DNA from: Prostheceraeus crozeri
Taxonomy: Eukaryota; Platyhelminthes; Polycladida; Euryleptidae
Reading direction: 5' to 3'
Assembly (NCBI GenBank): GCA_907163375.1
Contig: CAJQUW010003219.1
Span: 171,625-235,624, forward strand
DNA: 64,000 bases
Both the position numbers and the translations under genes were made by a program. Below the pieces are notes generated by a model. The model ran no database searches. It was not told where the DNA came from and saw only the letters and a program-made list of their open reading frames with translations. Below, in pieces: positions 51,170 through 63,900 of this stretch. Each line of letters begins with the position of its first letter. Within the stretch, counting starts at the first letter, position 1.

Positions 51170-51752
51170 AATCATACAGCTAAATTGTGAGATTGGTGGA
51201 AAGTGTCGAACCTTTGAATCCGTTACAGGCATTACTCAGAGGGGATCTTATCCCAACTCCAAGGCCTCGGCCCAACAATCCAACCTCCCGCGGACAGAGC
51301 GTGCGTCATATCACTGTGTTGGTATCCGGACCCCGATTTTGACATGAAAACCAGTGGATTGTTTACAAAGGTTGCAAATTCCAAGCCGAAGCTCGCCTCC
51401 CACAACTTTATAAATGTCTTAGTTGAATTCAGCAGGGTCGAAAATCCCAGAAAACCTCCAAAACTAGTGAATTTCAATTTTTCAACTTTTTAGCACTACT
51501 TATGAAATTTTATAAGTAGTCTATCACTTCGGGCAGGTCAATAGCGACCGAACCTTATTTGAATCAAGTCAAACGGACTTGTAGAAACAAAGTTACAAGC
51601 CTTTAAAGTTTTGGAGTCTTTTATGGCCTGGAGACGAAGGCCATCTCCTGGCTAACCTCTAAGTCTGACGCCTTAGCTGATATCAGCAATGAAATTTTCT
51701 AAGTCGGTTTCTTACAGAAACCCGGAATTTGGAATGTCCGAAGCTATCATCG
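51170..51752 (-). promoter_or_regulatory. Conserved subterminal block, inner part (P3)
   Basis: Same block as 12740-13489, cut by the Chapaev-like insertion; the outer part continues at 56203-56363 and contains the TATA box (about 56273-56281). No coding content is supported. Confidence 0.55.
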
Positions 51753-52090
51753 CACCCCTCCACGGAACTAACATTCAGAAAAAAATGCGACCCCTTAAGT
51801 GAATATATATTCTAGAAGTACTTTACATGTGTAACACGGCTATATGTGTCACTGAAATCATAACCTAGCTTTTCCATAGATATACCGATTTTAAAAAATA
51901 CTCTTATTAAAAAGTAGTCAATCATAATTTTCTTTGATATTATGAAATATTGACATTTATTAGTTGATTATTGAGCTAATAATGCAAAAAGCATGCTAAA
52001 AGTAGAGAAACAATACACTTGTGCGTCAATTCATGGGCAATTTCTGAAAAAATAAACTAATCATTTCTAGAGATAAGATTATCAAGTATT
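51753..52090. repeat. Left terminal inverted repeat of the Chapaev-like element
   Basis: Pairs with 55865-56202 over about 340 bp with few mismatches, including ATGCGACCCCTTAAGTG and GTGTAACACGGCTATATGTG. The left copy begins CACC and the right copy CACG. Confidence 0.85.
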
Positions 52091-52714
52091 GATGTTAAGT
52101 TCTATACTCACATCATTCTTACTACTTTCATATTGATTTATTAATTTGAATAAGCTGCATCAGACATATGCCATTTTTTCATTTTTGTAATGATTTACAC
52201 TTAACTTGTTTTATGAAAATTTAGTAAAACATTTATCGATAGGCCTACCAGCGATTCAAAAATTATTGATCTATAATGCTACGATTGTATGTATGATGTA
52301 CACACAATTATTTGATTCTTTTATGTTTATTAAGCTTCAATGTAAATATTTTGTAATTGATAAGATGCCAAATAGTAGTTTTACTAGCATTAATACTTTT
52401 AAATGAATATGCACCTTATAGCTAGGTACCGGTACCTACTATCTATCTTGAATTCTTTTGTTTCATACATGCACATTGAATTGAATTATCAAACGAGTTT
52501 CACGATAACTATGTTTTATACCATTTATGCTCTAGTTAAAAGATATCATTCTATCATTAACGCTTTAGCTTCATTATCATCATGAGTGGTAAGATTTCTA
52601 GCTTGATACCATCTAAATGATTATATCACGATTTCTTATAAATTAAAAACAATTAATGTATTCCAGCGTCATTGTATTAGTAAAAAGTCAACATCTGAAA
52701 TGATGATGATGAAT

Positions 52715-55256
52715 TTATTCTTTTAAATGACGTCCATTGTACCTGATCACCGTATCAAGAAGATTCCTATCGTGCTTTGAATGCTTTTGATCCACTTTTC
52801 CTGATGACTCCCATAGACATAAGAAGTCTCGATGCACTGATTCTGATGCCTGTTCACTAAAATATCCCAAGGGCAATTTATGATATTTGCAAAACTGCAC
52901 AACATGATTGAAAACTACATGAGCTGCAGTTGTTACACTGATTTTCAGACGCATGTATGAGTTTTCAAAATCTCGAATTCTTTCCTCGAAATTGCCATAG
53001 AGCGTTAAAGAGCCGAAACATGAAATGCAAACTTCGTTGAACTTCTTCAGGCAAAATACAAACGGTATTGCGTCATACTCTTCACCGTGTTCCAGAAGTG
53101 ACTGCAACAAGTCCAATTGTTTCAAGAGACGTCGACACATGTTGCCATTAAACTCGCCCGAATGCAGTTGTGGGCGTGTGATTCCCACTATTTCATAGAA
53201 CTCCTTAGAAATGGAATTCGACTTAGAGGAGAATTTTTCCAACTCACTGAACAATGTGTTCGTCAAACGAAGTGGAAGATGTAGCTCTGGGGGAGGTACG
53301 TGATTAATAAAAATGTCAGAATTATTGCCGTTGATTAGAGGCTCGTGAACACAGTTCTTGAAATCTTTAGCTGCAACCCTTCTTGAATTTTCACGCTGAG
53401 AGTTAAAACGAATAGCAGCTTCTCGAACTGAACCCAAAGAGCGTACAGGGTGTCTTTTAGAAGATCGGCTGGAGAATTCGGACTTGGGACATTCACACCA
53501 CAGGCAGGGATGAGATGAACCGTGTGCCTGTATTCCGGAAATTATGTTTCCCAATTTCAAATCAACAGCGAATGTGTATCCAATCTTCAATTTCTCAATA
53601 TTCAGCAGCTCGAGTATTTGCTTTATGTTCTGATACGTCTCCTTTACATCAGGAACAATAGCTACGATTATGATCTTTTTCACACTTTTGTCAGAAAACT
53701 TGACATCTGCGTTTGTGTCATCTTGAAATATACTGAGGCAAAATTTCAAAAAACCGCCACCTCCATCGATTCCAAATTTGATAGAAGTTTCACCGATATC
53801 AAAACTTCTTTCGTCGCCTACAAGTTGTTCAATATCAAAACAGTAGATCACACACTTGGTGACAATTTGAGAACCATCCTCAAACTGCAAGTATGAGAAA
53901 GAGAAATAGTCACTGAGTTTCCGGTCTCTTGCTCGCAAATGGACAATAGTGTTTGCCCCGACAGATGACTTTTTCTTCAAGACTTTTCGAATAAATGGCA
54001 TTACTTTTCTCACCATGGTGTTGTTCGAGGCCCCAAGCTGAAGTTGTAGAGAATTAATGTCAGAGGAAGAAAAACTCGGTAAATCACACTTCTCCAATAA
54101 AGATATTGGTAAATCATTAGACCCACGAGTATTCAAAGAGATATTTTGTGTTTTCATTTGGACGCATTTTTGTCGGACAATCTTACTAGCAATGACTTCC
54201 TTGGTGCGACTATCAGTAGAATTGCACAATTCAATCATGTTCGAGCGTAAAGTGGATACATTGCACTCATGAGAGATTCCACGGCGTATAATTCCTTTAC
54301 ATGCAGTACAGAGTTTGACAACAGATTTCTCAAACCGCGGAAAATCACCAATGTCATTTAGTGAAGATCGGGGACGGCCTTTGTGACGAACATTTACAGT
54401 TTTAGCTTTGGCTCTAGCCGTTTCACAAATACAACAATCACAAATTGGATGAGGAATGGATCGTAGGACACGAACATGTGGTTGAATCAAGCTGAAGTCG
54501 AATACCTCTGGTAAGATGTCGATAGATTTTGCCCCCGTCGAAATGTTGAGTAGATCTGATCGGCACTTCGCACAAATTGCAGATGGACAACAATCGTCGT
54601 TTGGGTCGTAATTTTCAATGAAATATGCTCGTATTCGATCAACAACTATCTGTGTGATATTGTAGCTGCCCTTGTCCATGCACACAATACAGACTTTCCT
54701 TCGATTTTCGGAAAGATTCAATGCTCGCACATTATGTCCTGCTGGGGTGGGGACAACTGGGCCCAAAAAAAGTACAAAATGACTCTCCTTTTTTGACATA
54801 AATGTGTTGCACAGACTCTGCTGTACACATAAATGCCCATTTTCGATACTGCAATGTCCTTGTTTTTTAAAAAAATAATAAAAAAATAAAAAAAATAATT
54901 TTTTTTTCATAAAAATTTTTTTTAGAAAGTAAGTAGGTCGAAATCTTCTAAAAAAGGTACTAACTTGATAACTACAATGTATTTCCTTTATTATGGCATG
55001 TTTATATGTAGAAAAAAGTTTATTCCTTTGAAGCACTTGGGCCCTTTGTAAAAGTACACAAAAATATGCGATTTTTGGCATAAAAATGAGTTTATTTTAT
55101 AGACAAGGACATTGTAGTATCGAAAATGGGCATTTATGTGTACAGCAGAGTCTGTGTAACACATTTATGTCAAAAAAGGAGAGTCATTTTGTACTTTTTT
55201 TGGGCCCAGTTTTACCGGGCCCAGTTGTCCCGGAAGCGTCCTGCTGCTGCAGCCAT
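52715..55256 (-). CDS. Chapaev/Transib/RAG1-type DDE transposase, interrupted by a MITE-like insert
   Basis: The original start appears to be ATG 55256 (MAAAAG), cut at codon six to seven by the insert 54745-55237; coding resumes at 54735 with HNVRALNLSENRRK. Without the insert the protein would be about 675 residues. N-terminal Cys pairs are visible (CIVC, CCPSAICAKC, CDCCIC, KLCTACKG). The catalytic region shows IKFGIDGGGGFLKF (first Asp), YTFAVDLKLGNII followed by HPCLWCE (second Asp and C-x2-C), GEFNGNMCRRLL (compare RAG1 MNGNFARKL), and LGYFSEQASESVH with the final Glu. The frame opening at 55081 inside the insert is accidental. The insert probably inactivated this copy, although an internal start is possible. 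Confidence 0.72.
54745..55237. mobile_element. MITE-like inverted-repeat insert in the transposase gene
   Basis: 493 bp bounded by a 9-bp direct repeat GTCCTGCTG (54736-54744 and 55238-55246). Arms of about 115 bp are inverted copies (GGGACAACTGGGCCC..., ACAAAATGACTCTCC..., CATAAATGCCCATTTTCG...), with an AT-rich loop of about 240 bp. No coding capacity of its own. A 9-bp duplication would suit the MULE group, but the termini alone do not settle the superfamily. Confidence 0.75.
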
Positions 55257-55864
55257 GATGTTGATGACAAGATTTCAAAAATAATGATTGCAACTTCTTA
55301 AATCAATCGACAAATTCAAATTCTTTCGTTGTGAAAAACATCATAGAGCTATGAAATTCAATTCAAACGTCACTGAATAAACCATAGACATCTACTGTAC
55401 AACATTTTCAGTGATGAACATGGTAATATGCTGTTGTTACTTTGATTTTCGACAAGTGTACTACCGTAGATATCAAAGATACATTGCAATGTTCCATTTT
55501 GTATGTAGACTAAATCTACATGTATACGTTGCAGAGTTTTTTGATTAAATCAGTTTTAGGCTACTTCATCATACATGTATAATATCAAACTGATAAATTC
55601 TATCTCAACGACTCTTGACTGATTGTACTATCAACTTTTACTACTTACTAATTTTTACAAGATAAGTTAAATGTAAAGCCATCATTTTCTCAATGACATA
55701 GTAGGCCTAAATGTTTCCAGTATCTAACATCGACCCTGTGACGATTATACATTTACAAATAAATTTTTACAAAGCTTAGTTCATACTCTTACGCGTGTCT
55801 GTACGCGTTACGCTAACCTTCAGCAGTCACGAAATAAAGAATCAATAGCCTACTTAATAATGTT

Positions 55865-56202
55865 ATCTATAGAAATGATTAGTCTATTTTTTCAGAAATT
55901 GTCCATGAATTGACGCACAATTGTATTGTTTCTCTACTTTTAGCATGCTTTTTGCATTATTAGTTCAATAATCAACTAATAAATGTCAATATTTCATAAT
56001 ATCAAAGAAAATTATGATTGACTACTTTTTAATAATAGTATTAAGTAGTACATTATTTAAAATCGATATATCTATGGAAAAGCTAGGTTATGATTTCTGT
56101 GACACATATAGCCGTGTTACACATGTAAAGTACTTCTAGAATATATATTCACTTAAGGGGTCGCATTTTTTTTCTTCTGAATGTTAGTTCCGTGGAGGCG
56201 TG
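55865..56202. repeat. Right terminal inverted repeat of the Chapaev-like element
   Basis: Inverted partner of 51753-52090; see that entry. Confidence 0.85.
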
Positions 56203-56363
56203 ATCGGAGCTCAGAGAGACGACTTACCGTTGACAATCTCTTGTATTAATGTCAAGTCTCTGTCGGTTCCCAGCTTATATAGTTTGTGGCGATCAGCTTA
56301 TGACGTAATACCCATCATCCAAAAACTTAAAACGCTTCTATCGCCGATTCTAGAGGTCCGATT
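56203..56363 (-). promoter_or_regulatory. Conserved subterminal block, outer part with TATA box (P3)
   Basis: Continues the block broken at 51752; begins with the duplicated ATCG. TATATAAGC on the reverse strand near 56273-56281. It joins the satellite array at about 56363, the same junction as P1 at 13489. Confidence 0.55.
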
Positions 56364-59300
56364 GAGCTGGAAATACACCATTTCCCTGTAGAATTAGATG
56401 CTGAATCCGAATCTGGCCTCCGTTTCCCCATCCGATGCTTCGTTTTGGCTCTACAGCCCACAGCCATCGCAAAAATTCTAGCTCTGTCGTTTTTTCGAAA
56501 AAATTTCGTGAAGAAAACTTTTCCCTCTCCGATTGACTTGAAACTCACTATGTTGATAGAAAATTTCATGCTGATTCCAAATCTGAAATCTGTTTTCCCA
56601 TCCGATGCTTCGTTTTGACGCTTGAGCCCAAAACGTCCAAAATTCTAGCTCTGTCGTTTTTCGCCAATCTCCCAAAATCTTAAATGGCGTCTCACATCTA
56701 AACGAAGACAGATATGAACAGGCCGTTTCTTTCAGTGAATTTGTCTCACTCTTAGCTTTCAGACGAGCTATTGCACGACAAAATCCGTCCACTATAAGCA
56801 AAGTTGGAAGGCCGGTGCCGGGGGGGGACGTCAGCGAAAATTTTTTCTCTCCGATTGCCTTCAAATTCACCATACCGATGCAGAATTTCACGCTGAATCC
56901 GAATCTGGCCTCCGTTTTCCCATCCGATGCTTCGTTTTGGCGCTACAGCCCAAAACGTCCAAAATTCTAACTCTGTCGTTTTTCGCCAATCTCCCAAAAT
57001 CTTAAATGGCGTCTCACATCTAAACCAAGACAGATATGAACAGGCCGTTTCTTTCAGTGAATTTGTCTCACTCTTAGCTTTCAAACGAGCTATTGCACGA
57101 CAAAATCCGTCCACTAGAAGCAAAGTTGGAAGGCCGGTGCCGGGGGGGGGACGTCAGCGAAAATTTTTCCTCTCCGATTGCGTTCAAATTCACCATACCG
57201 ATGCAAAATTTCACGCTGAATCCGAATCTGGCCTCCGTTTCACATCCGATGCTTCGTTTTGGCGCTACAGCCCAAAACGTCCAAAATTCTAACTCTGTCG
57301 TTTTTCGCCAATCTCCCAAAATCTTAAATGGCGTGTCACATCTAAACGAAGACAGATATGAACAGGCCGTTTCTTTCAGTGAATTTGTCTCACTCTTAGC
57401 TTTCAAACGAGCTATTGCACGACAAAATCCGTCCACTAGAAGCAAAGTTGGAAAGCCGGTGCCGGGGGGGGGACGTCAGCGAAAATTTTTCCTCTCCGAT
57501 TGCGTTCAAATTCACCATACCGATGCAAAATTTCACGCTGAATCCGAATCTGGCCTCCGTTTTCCCATCCGATGCTTCGTTTTGGCGCTACAGCCCAAAA
57601 CGTCCAAAATTCTAACTCTGTCGTTTTTCGCCAATCTCCCAAAATCTTAAATGGCGTCTCACATCTAAACAAAGACAGATATGAACAAGCCGTTTCTTTC
57701 AGTGAATTAGTCTCACTCTTAGCTTTCAAACGAGCTATTACACGACAAAATCCGTCCACTGGAAGCCAAAATCGAAGGTAGCTCTCCCGAGGGGGGGACG
57801 TCAGCGAAACTTTTTCTCTCCGATTGACTTGAAACTCACCATGTTGATAGAGAATTTCATGCTGATTCCAAATCTGAATCCGTTTTCCCATCCGATGCTT
57901 CGTTTTGACGCTAGAGCCCAAAACGTCCAAAATTCTAACTCTGTCGTTTTTCGCCAATCTCCCAAAATCTTAAATGGCGTGTCACATCTAAACGAAGACA
58001 GATATGAACAGGCCGTTTCTTTCAGTGAATTTGTCTCACTCTTAGCTTTCAAACGAGCTATTGCATGACAAAATCCGTCCACTATAAGCAAAGTTGGAAA
58101 GCCGGTGCCGGGGGGGGGGACGTCAGCGAAAATTTTTCCTCTCCGATTGCGTTCAAATTCACCATACCGATGCAAAATTTCACGCTGAATCCGAATCTGA
58201 AATCCGTTTTCCCATCCGATGCTTCGTTTTGGCGCTACAGCCCAAAACGTCCAAAATTCTAACTCTGTCGTTTTTCGCCAATCTCCCAAAATCTTAAATG
58301 GCGTGTCACATCTAAACGAAGGCAGATATGAACAGGCCGTTTCTTTCAGTGAATTTGTCTCACTCTTAGCTTTCAGACGAGCTATTGCACGACAAAATCC
58401 GTCCACTAGAAGCAAAGTTGGAAGGTCGGTGCCGGGGGCGGGGACGTCAGCGAAAATTTTTTCTCTCCGATTGCGTTCAAATTCACCATACCGATGCAGA
58501 ATTTCACGCTGAATCCGAATCTGGCCTCCGTTTTCCCATCCGATGCTTCGTTTTGGCGCTACAGCCCAAAACGTCCAAAATTCTAACTCTGTCGTTTTTT
58601 CGAAAAATGCTGAAAATTTTTCTCTCCGATTGACTTGAAACTCACCATACAGATGCAGAATTTCACGCTGATTCCAAATCTGAAATCCGTTTTCCCATCC
58701 GATGCTCCGTTTTGACGCTAGAGCCCAAAACGTCCAAAATTCTAACTCTGTCGTTTTTCGCCAATCTCCCAAAATCTTAAATGGCGTGTCACATCTAAAC
58801 GAAGACAGATATGAACAGGCCGTTTCTTTCAGTGAATTTGTCTCACTCTTAGCTTTCAAACGAGCTATTACACGACAAAATCCGTCCACTGGAAGCCAAA
58901 ATCGAAGGTAGCTCTCCCGAGGGGGGGGACGTCAGCGAAACTTTTTCTCTCCGATTGACTTGAAACTCACTATGTTGATAGAGAATTTCATGCTGATTCC
59001 AAATCTGAAATCCGTTTTCCCATCCGATGCTTTGTTTTGACGCTAGAGCCCAAAACGTCCAAAATTCTAACTCTGTCGTTTTTCATCAATCTCCCAAAAT
59101 CTTAAATGGCGTCTTACATCTAAACGAAGACAGATATGAACAAGCCGTTTCTTTCAGTGAATTTCTCTCACTCTTAGCTTTCAAACGAGCTATTACACGA
59201 CAAAATCCGTCCACTGGAAGCCAAAATCGAAGGTAGCTCTCCCGAGGGGGGGACGTCAGCGAAACATTTTTTCTCCGATTGACTTGGAACTCGCCATACA

Positions 59301-60140
59301 GATGCAGAATTTCACGCTGATTCCAAATCTGAAATCCGTTTTCCCATCTGATGCTTCGTTTTGACGCTAGAGCCCAAAACGTCCAAAATTCTAACTCTGT
59401 CGTTTTTCGCCAATCTCCCAAAATCTTAAATGGCGTGTCACATCTAAACGAAGACAGATATGAACAGGCCGTTTCTTTCAGTGAATTTGTCTCACTCTTA
59501 GCTTTCAAACGAGCTATTGCACAACAAAATCGGTCCACTAGAAGCAAAGTTGGAAAGCCGGTGCCGGGGGGGGGACGTCAGCGAAAATTTTTCCTCTCCG
59601 ATTGCGTTCAAATTCACCATACCGATGCAAAATTTCACGCTGAATCCGAATCTGGCCTCCGTTTTCCCATCCGATGCTTCGTTTTGGCGCTACAGCCCAA
59701 AACGTCCAAAATTCTAACTCTGTCGTTTTTCGCCAATCTCCCAAAATCTTAAATGGAGTGTCACATCTAAACGAAGACAGATATGAACAAGCCGTTTCTT
59801 TCAGTGAATTTGTCTCACTCTTAGCTTTCAAACGAGCTATTACACGACAAAATCCGTCCACTGAAAGCCAAAATCGAAGGTAGCTCTCCCGAGGGGGGGG
59901 GACGTCAGCGAAACTTTTTCTCTCTGATTGACTTGAAACTCACTATGTTGATAGAGAATTTCATGCTGATTCCAAATCTGAAATCCGTTTTCCCATCCGA
60001 TGCTTTGTTTTGACGCTAGAGCCCAAAACGTCCAAAATTCTAACTCTGTCGTTTTTCGCCAATCTCCCAAAATCTTAATGGCGTCTCACATCTAAACGAA
60101 GACAGATATGAACAGGCCGTTTCTTTCAGTGAATTTGTCT
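56364..60140. repeat. Satellite array, unit about 323 bp with 160-bp short forms
   Basis: About twelve head-to-tail units. The block CATCCGATGCTTCGTTTTG recurs near 56920, 57243, 57566, 57888, 58212, 58537, 58697, 59022, 59346, 59666 and 59993, giving a 323-bp period with some half-length units. Each full unit carries a G run of 7-10 next to GACGTCAGCG. The sequence is the terminal-repeat satellite of the P1/P3 Polintons, expanded here. Long frames on both strands are repeat by-products, not genes. Confidence 0.88.
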
Positions 60141-62067
60141 CTACACAAACAAACCAACACTCACAGTCTGCACACCCAACGAATCCACTCAAACACACAT
60201 ATCCTACCTGCAACACCTACACACCAGACAAAACATCCAATCATGTCTCAAAACCAATCATCACCAGATTCACGCACACACACATCTCAAAAACAAAAAC
60301 ACTCACATCACAAACACACCACACAACGAAATCAACCAACACAAGCACATCACAAAATACGACACACAGAACGCCAGTACCTCGACAACTCACCTACAAC
60401 CAACACACCCAAAAACATATAAATCAACACCCACACTCACAAAAAACCAAACACAACAACCACACACTCAACAACACAACATCATCACAACACAACAACA
60501 CACCAAACAATCTCAACAAAAAACAGACACATCAACACCACACACCACAACACTCACACGCACACAACCCAACCAACACAACACTAATCAAATCACAAAA
60601 CCAAGCAACACCCACACCACACATCAATCAATCAACAACACGACATCAACACCCACCAACAAAAACAATCAACAACAAACACAAAACCCAACAAAAGACA
60701 CTCACAACACAACACAAACGCACCAGCAAACACCAACCAACACATCCACGCGCAACACGAGCACAACAATCACACCCATGGGACACAACCCACATTAGAG
60801 ACGACAAATCACTACAAACACTCCACACCACCATCAACACATCACATCTCAACACACAAGAAAACACTCACACACCACAATCACAAACCAAACAACACCT
60901 CACACAAACCAACACACACTTCACTCCAACTCCACAACCCCGAAAATCACACACGAGAAATCACACAACACAATATCAAACACACAAACTCAACCAGATC
61001 TCACTTCAAATCAACATCACAACCATCGGAAACTCAACACAAGATGAACACCATCAACTCTCACTTACACTCACAAAAAATCCGATCAAACACCACCACC
61101 GCACGAAAAAACTTGCACACAAACATCTCACCCAACCTACTCCACACACTACACATCAACTAACCCAACACATCAAAAACACGAACCACACTCACACCAC
61201 ACTAATCAACGCCCCACAACACACACACGCACACATCCAACAAAAGTCTCAATAGGACACATCACACCACACCTACACACACACCCCAACCCACGAACCA
61301 AAACAAACACAACACCAACACCACAAAAAACAACCGAACCCACACGCAACAACCCCACCATACACACCTCATCAACACACACACTCACATCAAAACACAC
61401 CTCTACCCCCCAAGGTATAAAATCAACAAAAATATCACATCACAAGACTCACACAACAAAACACACCACACACACACATCCCACACAGCATATAATTCAC
61501 ACCGAAACCATCCTCCAACACAACAAATCACCGCTTCAAGGTCTCACACCTCACACTAGTCCGTCACTCCACCAACCACAACCCCTATACTCACACAACC
61601 ACAACAACACAAAACTCACCCCTAACCACAACATAACACCCAAACCTCATACCCACCACACCAATTTCACACAACACCAAAAACATCCAAACAATAGTCT
61701 CACTATCAAAAACTCACACAATCAACAACACTACCTCACCCACCCCACGACAACACAGACAACACGACAAATCATCCAACCAAACCTAATCTCACCATCA
61801 CACTAACCACCAAACACAACCTCAACAACAAACACCAACTCTCACACAAAACAAACAACTCTCCCACACATCACACAGTCACAAACAACACAAACACCTG
61901 AAACAACACTCAATCAAAATCCAAAACTCACACCAGCACTAATCACCACACCAAACTCACGAACCATCACAACACAAATCACAACAAACCACCTAAGGAA
62001 CAACAAATACACTCTACAAACGCACACGTAGAACACACACAACCATCACCCAAAAACAACAACAACA
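60141..62067. repeat. A+C-rich low-complexity tract inside the satellite array
   Basis: About 1.93 kb in which the forward strand is almost entirely A and C (CACACA-, CAACA-, ACCAA-type words) with few G or T. It begins and ends inside the same point of a satellite unit (GTGAATTTGTCTC / ACTCTTAGCTTTC), so it interrupts one unit cleanly. There is no fixed period and no supported gene. It may be a degenerate CA-type microsatellite or an assembly artefact. Confidence 0.7.
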
Positions 62068-63900
62068 CTCTTAGCTTTCAAACGAGCTATTGCACGACAA
62101 AATCCGTCCACTATACAAGCCAAAAGTTTGGAAGGCCGGTGCCGGGGGGGGGGGAACGTCAGCGAAAAATATATTTTCCTCTCCGATTGCCTTCAAAATT
62201 CACCATACCGATACAAAATTTTACACGCTGAATCTCCTAATACTGTGGAGCCCTCCCGTTTCATTCCCATCCGATGCAATCGTATTTGTTGGGGCGCAAC
62301 AGCCCAAAACGTCCAAAATTCTAACTCTGTCGTTTTTTCGAAAAATGTTGAAAATTTTTTCTCTCCGATTGACTTGAAACTCACCATGTTGATAGAGAAT
62401 TTGACGCTGATTCCAAATCTGAAATCCGTTTTCCCATCCGATGCTTCGTTTTAAAGCTACAGCCCAAAACGACCAAAATTCTAACTCTGTCGTTTTTCGC
62501 CCATGTCCCAAAATCTTAAACGACGTCTCACAGCTAAACGAAGACAGATATGAACAAGCCGGTTCTTTCAGTGAATTTGTCTCACTCTAAGCTTTTCAAA
62601 ACGAGCTAATACAACACAAAAATTCCTCGACTGTGAAGCCAAAATCGAAGGAAGCTCTCCCTAGGGGGGGGACGTCAGGCGAATAACTTTTTTCTCTCTT
62701 CCGATTGACTTGAAACTCACTATGTTGATAGAGAATTTTCATGCTGATTCCAAATCTGAAATCCCGTTTTCCAATCCGATGCTTCGTTTGGAAGCTATAG
62801 CCCAAAACGTCCAAAATTCTAACTCTGTCGTTTTTCGCCAATGTCCCAAAATCTTAAATGGCGTCTCACATCTAAACGAAGACAGATAGGAACAAGCCGA
62901 TTCTTTCAGTGAATTTGTCTCACTCTTAGCTTTCAAACGAGCTATGGCACGACAAAATCCGTCCACAGGAAGCCAAAATCCAAGCTAGCTCTCCCGAGGG
63001 TGGGGGAGTCAGCGAAAATTTTTCTCTCCGATTGACTTGGAACTCACCATAAATGTTGATGCAGAATTTCACGCTGAATGTCCAAATCTGACAATATCCG
63101 TTTTCCCATCTGATGCTTCGTTTTGACGCTAGAGCCCAAAACGTCCAAAATTCTAACTCTGTCGTTTTTCGCCAATCTCCCAAAATCTTAAATGGCGTCT
63201 CACATCTAAACGAAGACAGATATGAACAAGCCGTTTCTTTCAGTGAATTTGTCTCACTCTTAGCTTTCAAACGAGCTATTGCACAACAAAATCAGTCCAC
63301 TATAAGCAAAGTTGGAAAGCCGGTGGCCGGGGGGGGGGACGTCCAGCGAAAATTTTTCCTCTCTGATTGCGTTCAAATTCACCATACCGATGCAAAATTT
63401 CACGCTAAATCCGAATCTGGCCTCCGTTTTCCCATCCGATGCTTCGTTTGGGCGCTACAGCCCAAAACGTCCAAAATTCTAACTCTGTCGTTTTTTCGAA
63501 AAATGTTGAAAATTTTTTCTCTCCGATTGACTTGAACCTCACCATAACAGATGCAGAACTTCCAATCAGCGCTGAAGGACATATCCAAATCTGAAATCCG
63601 TTTTCCCTCCCCATCCGATGCTCCGTTAATTGAACGCTAGAAGCCCAAAACGTCCAAAAATTTCTTACTCTAAAACTCTGTCGTTTTTTTTTTTTTTCGC
63701 CAATCAATCCCAAAATCTTTAAATGGAGTGTCACATCTAAACAATCGAAGACAAGATATGAACAAGAAAGGCCGTTTCTTTTTCAGTGAATTTGTCTCCA
63801 ACTACTTAGGCTTTCATCATCTCAAACGAGCTATTACAACACTGACAAAATTCCGATCCACCTGAAAGCCAAAATCGAAGGTAGCTCTCCCCGAGGGTGG
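62068..63900. repeat. Satellite array, second part, with many small insertions
   Basis: About five to six more units of the same satellite. Many one- to few-base insertions and lengthened homopolymers relative to the first part suggest either lower sequence accuracy near a contig end or decay. The outer P1/P3 terminus is not reached. Confidence 0.75.

Larger units (their letters stand above)
51753..56202 (-). mobile_element. CMC/Chapaev-like DNA transposon inserted in P3
   Basis: 4450 bp with terminal inverted repeats of about 340 bp (51753-52090 and 55865-56202), starting CACCCCTCCACGGAAC on the left and CACGCCTCCACGGAAC on the right. The flanking 4-bp duplication is ATCG (51749-51752 and 56203-56206); the empty site is preserved in P1 near 13330 (CTATCATCGGAGCTC). 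CAC termini and 4-bp duplications fit Chapaev. It encodes one DDE transposase on the reverse strand and carries a nested 493-bp insert. It is younger than P3 by position. Confidence 0.85.
30071..63900 (+). mobile_element. Polinton P3, near-complete gene set, broken, invaded by a DNA transposon
   Basis: Starts AGTAGTAAG at 30071 and continues to, or beyond, the window end. Gene order: gene A, RING 1, exonuclease-like, POLB-N-like, RING 2, small basic protein, packaging ATPase, conserved unknown, integrase with chromodomain, basic protein, capsid, protease, TBP-like and PC4-like genes (reverse), two minor-capsid-like genes, POLB (reverse), small acidic gene, two cassette genes and the coiled-coil gene (reverse), subterminal block, satellite-built terminal repeat. 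A 4450-bp Chapaev-like transposon splits the subterminal block at 51753-56202. About five breaks. It is nearly identical to P1 over the shared part, so young. The right terminus (CTTACTACT) was not seen before the window end. Confidence 0.85.

Noticed and set aside
52715-54735. Host RAG1-like gene
   Set aside because: It sits between long inverted repeats with CAC ends and a 4-bp target duplication, so it is a transposon gene.
54745-55081. N-terminal extension of the transposase through 55081
   Set aside because: This part lies inside the MITE-like insert; the true start is at 55256, beyond it.
57801-58889. Long reading frame of 362 codons in the satellite (reverse strand), with others on both strands
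   Set aside because: It runs through several repeat units, is matched by open frames on the opposite strand, changes frame when unit length changes and has no recognisable domain. It is a by-product of a stop-poor repeat.
60108-60422. Small coding frame in the A+C-rich tract
   Set aside because: The low-complexity composition leaves frames open by chance on both strands; there is no domain and no homologue in the window.
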